64,000 bases of DNA, from assembly GCA_947630845.1 (NCBI GenBank), contig CANRJB010000009.1:1-64000 (forward strand), given 5' to 3'. The translations under genes and the position numbers were made by a program. Positions within the stretch are counted from its first letter, which is position 1, and every line of letters begins with the position of its first letter. The DNA comes from an uncultured Clostridia bacterium. Lineage in GTDB: Bacteria > Bacillota > Clostridia > Oscillospirales > Ruminococcaceae. Below the pieces are notes generated by a model, which was given only the letters and a program-made list of their open reading frames with translations, ran no database searches and was not told the origin of the DNA. Positions 60,617 through 64,000 of this stretch are shown piece after piece.

Positions 60617-61558
60617 ATGTATACTCATATTTTCCGTCCTGAAGGCGCTCTTCTGGATACACCGGAAAACCAGTCTGCCATCTCCTCGCCGCAGACTCTC
60701 GCACAGGCACAGATCACCGGTAAGATCCTCGAAGCAAGAGTCAGCATGTGCGACAGCAGCCATAATCTGTGGGTGGAACTGCCCTGCATGAAAGGCATGA
60801 TCCCCCGTGAGGAGGGAGCGATCGGGATCGCAGAGGGAGAGCTACGGGACATTGCTCTCATCGCAAGAGTCGGGAAGCCTGTCTGTTTTATCGTCCTGCG
60901 CATCGAGACTGATGAAGACGGCAATGCTCTGGCGATCCTGTCCAGAAGAGCAGTACAGGAGCAGTGTCAGAGCCAGTTTCTTGCTGCCCTCATCCCCGGC
61001 GATATCATTGAGGCAAGGGTGACACATCTTGAACCGTTCGGTGCATTTGTGGACATCGGGTGCGGCATTGCTTCCATGATACCCATTGATGCCATCTCGG
61101 TATCACGCATTGCCCATCCTTCCGACCGGTTTACTGTCGGGCAGTGCATCCGGGTCATCATCAGGGGCGTGCAGGGAAAGCGCATCTGCCTGTCCCACAA
61201 GGAGCTGCTCGGTACGTGGGAAGAGAATGCGGCACTCTTTCATGTCGGAGAGACAACGACCGGCGTTGTCCGTTCAGTGGAAAAGTACGGCGTCTTTATT
61301 GAGCTGATGCCGAATCTTGCTGGTCTTGCCGAGCTGCGGCAGCCTGTGGAGATCGGTCAGCGGTGCAGCGTCTACATCAAGGCACTGATTCCCGAAAAGC
61401 TCAAAGTCAAGCTCATCCTTGTGGATGTCTGTGAGCAGAGTACCAAGGCTGCCCCCCTTCATTACTTCTATCATGAAAATCATATTGACAAGTGGGTATT
61501 TACGCCGGAAGGTTCGGGAAAGTACATAGAAACTGTCTTTGACGGCGTGTTGGTATAA
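60617..61558 (+). CDS. S1 RNA-binding domain protein (ribosomal protein S1-like)
   Basis: GDIIEARVTHLEPFGAFVDIGCGIASMIPIDAIS; TTGVVRSVEKYGVFIELMPNLAGL. Confidence 0.9.
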   Translation: MYTHIFRPEGALLDTPENQSAISSPQTLAQAQITGKILEARVSMCDSSHNLWVELPCMKGMIPREEGAIGIAEGELRDIALIARVGKPVCFIVLRIETDEDGNALAILSRRAVQEQCQSQFLAALIPGDIIEARVTHLEPFGAFVDIGCGIASMIPIDAISVSRIAHPSDRFTVGQCIRVIIRGVQGKRICLSHKELLGTWEENAALFHVGETTTGVVRSVEKYGVFIELMPNLAGLAELRQPVEIGQRCSVYIKALIPEKLKVKLILVDVCEQSTKAAPLHYFYHENHIDKWVFTPEGSGKYIETVFDGVLV

Positions 61559-61582
61559 CAGATGCAAAGTGCAATGATAAAA

Positions 61583-61617
61583 GCGGCAGAGTGCGTATTT
61601 CTGCCGCTCTTTTTTTA
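61583..61617 (+). terminator. terminator of the S1-domain gene
   Basis: GCGGCAGA...TCTGCCGC followed by T run. Confidence 0.8.
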
Positions 61618-61649
61618 TTTTTGTATCATGGTGTCAGGCATGCCCACGA

Positions 61650-61997
61650 TCAGCATTGCCGATCGCTGTCTTTCTCCATCTTTAACGCTGCAACTGCAGC
61701 TGCAATGTCCTCTATCCTGATCTCACCTTCCCAACGCTGCTCCGTCCCCCGGTACAGCATCAGTATCACGGGGAGTTTGTCCACGGCATACTGCTCTGCA
61801 ATTTCCGCATCGGTATCGGTATTGACCGCATAGGCAGAAAGCACCTCTGCATAACGATCACTCAATGCATCCAGTGCCGGCGCAAGTGCCCGGCAAGGTG
61901 CGCACCATCCTGCGTAAAATTCCAGCAGTACCGGCTTATTCCGGCTTTCTTCCAACACTTCATGAAAATGTACTTTATTGGTATGAAACAGCATCAT
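61650..61997 (-). CDS. thioredoxin family protein
   Basis: LLEFYAGWCAPCRALAPALDAL. Confidence 0.93.
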   Translation of the reverse strand: MMLFHTNKVHFHEVLEESRNKPVLLEFYAGWCAPCRALAPALDALSDRYAEVLSAYAVNTDTDAEIAEQYAVDKLPVILMLYRGTEQRWEGEIRIEDIAAAVAALKMEKDSDRQC

Positions 61998-62006
61998 GCG
62001 CTCCTT

Positions 62007-64000
62007 TTATCCGACCGGCATCGGCGGCGGTGTCAGATCACCCTGCGGCGGTTCCGGTACAGGCGGCTCTGCAACAGGCGGTGCCTCTGTAGCAGGCGGT
62101 ACATATGGTTCTGTCGGCTGCGGTTCCGGCTCAGCAGGAGGCTCTGTGGCAGGAGGGTATGTCTGTTCAGGTTCAGGTTCTGTTTCCTGTTCCGGCTCTG
62201 TCGTTTCTTCCTCTCCGAAGGTGGGCAGTTCGCCCCCGGTCCATCCGCCTGTGCTTGCCACATGGCTCTCTGTTCCTACGCTTGCTGTCAGCCAAACCTC
62301 TGAACGCACCGGCACAAGTGTCCCTTCCTTGACACTCTGCGTCAGCACACAGTCCATGACATGACTGTCCGATACATAGCACACCATGCAGATCAGCCCA
62401 GCCGATTCAAGCAGCTCCCTTGCTGCATTCGCATTCATCAGCAGAACACCCGGTACTCGTGTGGTCTGCACGCCCTTGCTGACAGTCATATTGATGATCG
62501 TTCCCTGCGGTACTTCCTCCCCTTCGTCAATATCCTGTGAGATGATGACGCCAGCCGGTACATCGGGATCATAGATGGTTTCCGTCTGCATGGCATAGAG
62601 AAAGAGATCGGAAAGCTGTTCCTTCGCTTCCTCAAAATCCATACCCACATAATTGCCGACAGTGGCAGTCTGATCCGGGTCAAGGTCTGTCCGTCCGAGC
62701 GAGACTGTCAGGTGGATCACCGTATCCCGGTTCAGCTTTGTCTCCGGCTTTGCATCCTGCGAAATGACCGTGCCGGGGGCATCGCCGGGACTGATGATCT
62801 CCTCATACTCCACTGTAAAGCCCAATGCCTCCAGTTCCGACTTCGCCTCTCCGATCAGCAGATTGCAGACATCCGGAACATAGCTCGTCCATCCGTCGCT
62901 CAGAGAGAGTGTGACCACATCTCCGGCATGCATCAATGTGCCTGCATCGGGCTGCTGCGTAATGACACAGCCCTCCGGGACGATGGGATTATCCTCACGG
63001 CTCGCAAGGATCACACGCAGCCCCATCTCCTCAAGCTGCTGCATGGCATCCTCCTGTGTTTGGCTCAGCAGCTCCGGCATCCGCAGTTCCCCTTCAGACA
63101 GGGCATAGCTGACATCCGCTACTTTCGTCACAGCCACCGGAATGGCTGCCTGCTTCTCCTCCCGAACCCGTACATGCCACAGCACCAGAGGTACAGCAAT
63201 ACACAGCACACAAAACACAGCAGTTATGATCGGCATAAGCATCTTAGGTGCATGCCTTTCGGGCGGTGTCCCTGCTTTGGTACGGGCAGCAGGCTTAACG
63301 GCATGGAGCTGCTCCCACAGTGCAGCGATCGTCATCTCAGGGTCATACATGCCGTTATAGAGCGCATTCCTGATCACTGCCGGCAATGATGCTGCCGTCA
63401 GACTCCGGTAAACGGTTTCCCCCGTCATCATCTGCCAGAGCAGGAAACTGATTGCCCGGACATCTGTTCCGGCATCTGCTGTCCCCTCATTACTGTTCCA
63501 GTCCCACAGCTCACATCCTGTTTCCGAAAACCGGATGGAGGATGCCGTGATCGCACCATGATACAGCCCTTCATCATGCAGTCCGGCAAGCGTATCCATC
63601 ACAGGTGCCAGCATGCTGACTGCCTTGTCCGGCGCAATGATATGCTCTGCCATCTCCTGACGCAGAGATCGTGTCTCATGGTAAACTGCCGCATACCAGA
63701 TCGTTCCTCTGTCTTCAAACAGTGCGGTCAGCTCCGGCAATGCGCCGTCCTCCTCTCCGGACATACGGTCGATCCTTCTGTATGCTGTATTTTTGATCAG
63801 CTCCCACTGCATCCCGGCATCTTCCTGATAGGGGACAAAATACCCCGTCTCATCAGGCATACACCATTGCAGCGGCAGCAGCTCACAGAGACAGATCTCT
63901 TCCCCCGTTTCGATATCCTGTGCAAGGTAATACAATTCTCTTCCGCTGACATGCAATGCATGCCGGATGCAAAACCGCCCGGCAACATAAGTCCCCTCCG
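62007..64000 (-). CDS. PASTA-domain pseudokinase (N-terminus beyond window)
   Basis: Kinase-like domain with HGAITASSI in place of HRDxxxxN and WDWNS in place of DFG; TM; four PASTA repeats; frame open to the window edge (EGTYVAGRFCIRHA...). Confidence 0.85.
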   Translation of the reverse strand, partial: EGTYVAGRFCIRHALHVSGRELYYLAQDIETGEEICLCELLPLQWCMPDETGYFVPYQEDAGMQWELIKNTAYRRIDRMSGEEDGALPELTALFEDRGTIWYAAVYHETRSLRQEMAEHIIAPDKAVSMLAPVMDTLAGLHDEGLYHGAITASSIRFSETGCELWDWNSNEGTADAGTDVRAISFLLWQMMTGETVYRSLTAASLPAVIRNALYNGMYDPEMTIAALWEQLHAVKPAARTKAGTPPERHAPKMLMPIITAVFCVLCIAVPLVLWHVRVREEKQAAIPVAVTKVADVSYALSEGELRMPELLSQTQEDAMQQLEEMGLRVILASREDNPIVPEGCVITQQPDAGTLMHAGDVVTLSLSDGWTSYVPDVCNLLIGEAKSELEALGFTVEYEEIISPGDAPGTVISQDAKPETKLNRDTVIHLTVSLGRTDLDPDQTATVGNYVGMDFEEAKEQLSDLFLYAMQTETIYDPDVPAGVIISQDIDEGEEVPQGTIINMTVSKGVQTTRVPGVLLMNANAARELLESAGLICMVCYVSDSHVMDCVLTQSVKEGTLVPVRSEVWLTASVGTESHVASTGGWTGGELPTFGEEETTEPEQETEPEPEQTYPPATEPPAEPEPQPTEPYVPPATEAPPVAEPPVPEPPQGDLTPPPMPVG

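Overview
Low/mid-GC Firmicutes chromosome segment; gene content and order suggest Clostridia/Ruminococcaceae-like, which is an inference. About 1-8.4 kb is a decayed accessory region: a sortase, an AAA/DUF234-type ATPase, an AlbA_2/HTH regulator with a clear palindromic operator, an inactivated operon of a zinc-hook (AAA_13-like) ATPase plus an exonuclease/UvrD-like helicase, a DUF1893 gene and a mosaic of gene fragments, interspersed with short dispersed repeats. From 8.4 kb on it is mostly housekeeping: spoVT, Na/Pi transporter, GntR-ABC operon, galE, recR-ybaB-dnaX with the SRP RNA, glgA, cdd, ackA, tmcAL, rnj-gdpP-rplI-dnaB-tilS-ftsH, lysA-like, xth, coaE-tsaC-prfA. Main candidates for something new: (1) a ~236-bp array of 18 decamers matching the Spo0A box (TGTCGAA) in 10-bp register between a polysaccharide-export permease and a GT2 gene; (2) an MBOAT + DHHW/SGNH + FkbH-type HAD + ACP cluster that looks like a Dlt-like system running on glyceryl-ACP; (3) an SCP2-like domain fused to a histone-H1/AT-hook-like tail; (4) a two-domain nucleotidyltransferase/phosphohexomutase that appears to have lost both active sites; (5) a PASTA pseudokinase; (6) a decayed putative defence operon bounded by 44-bp direct repeats. 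No CRISPR array, rRNA or tRNA was recognised. All family names come from motif recognition by eye; no database search was run.
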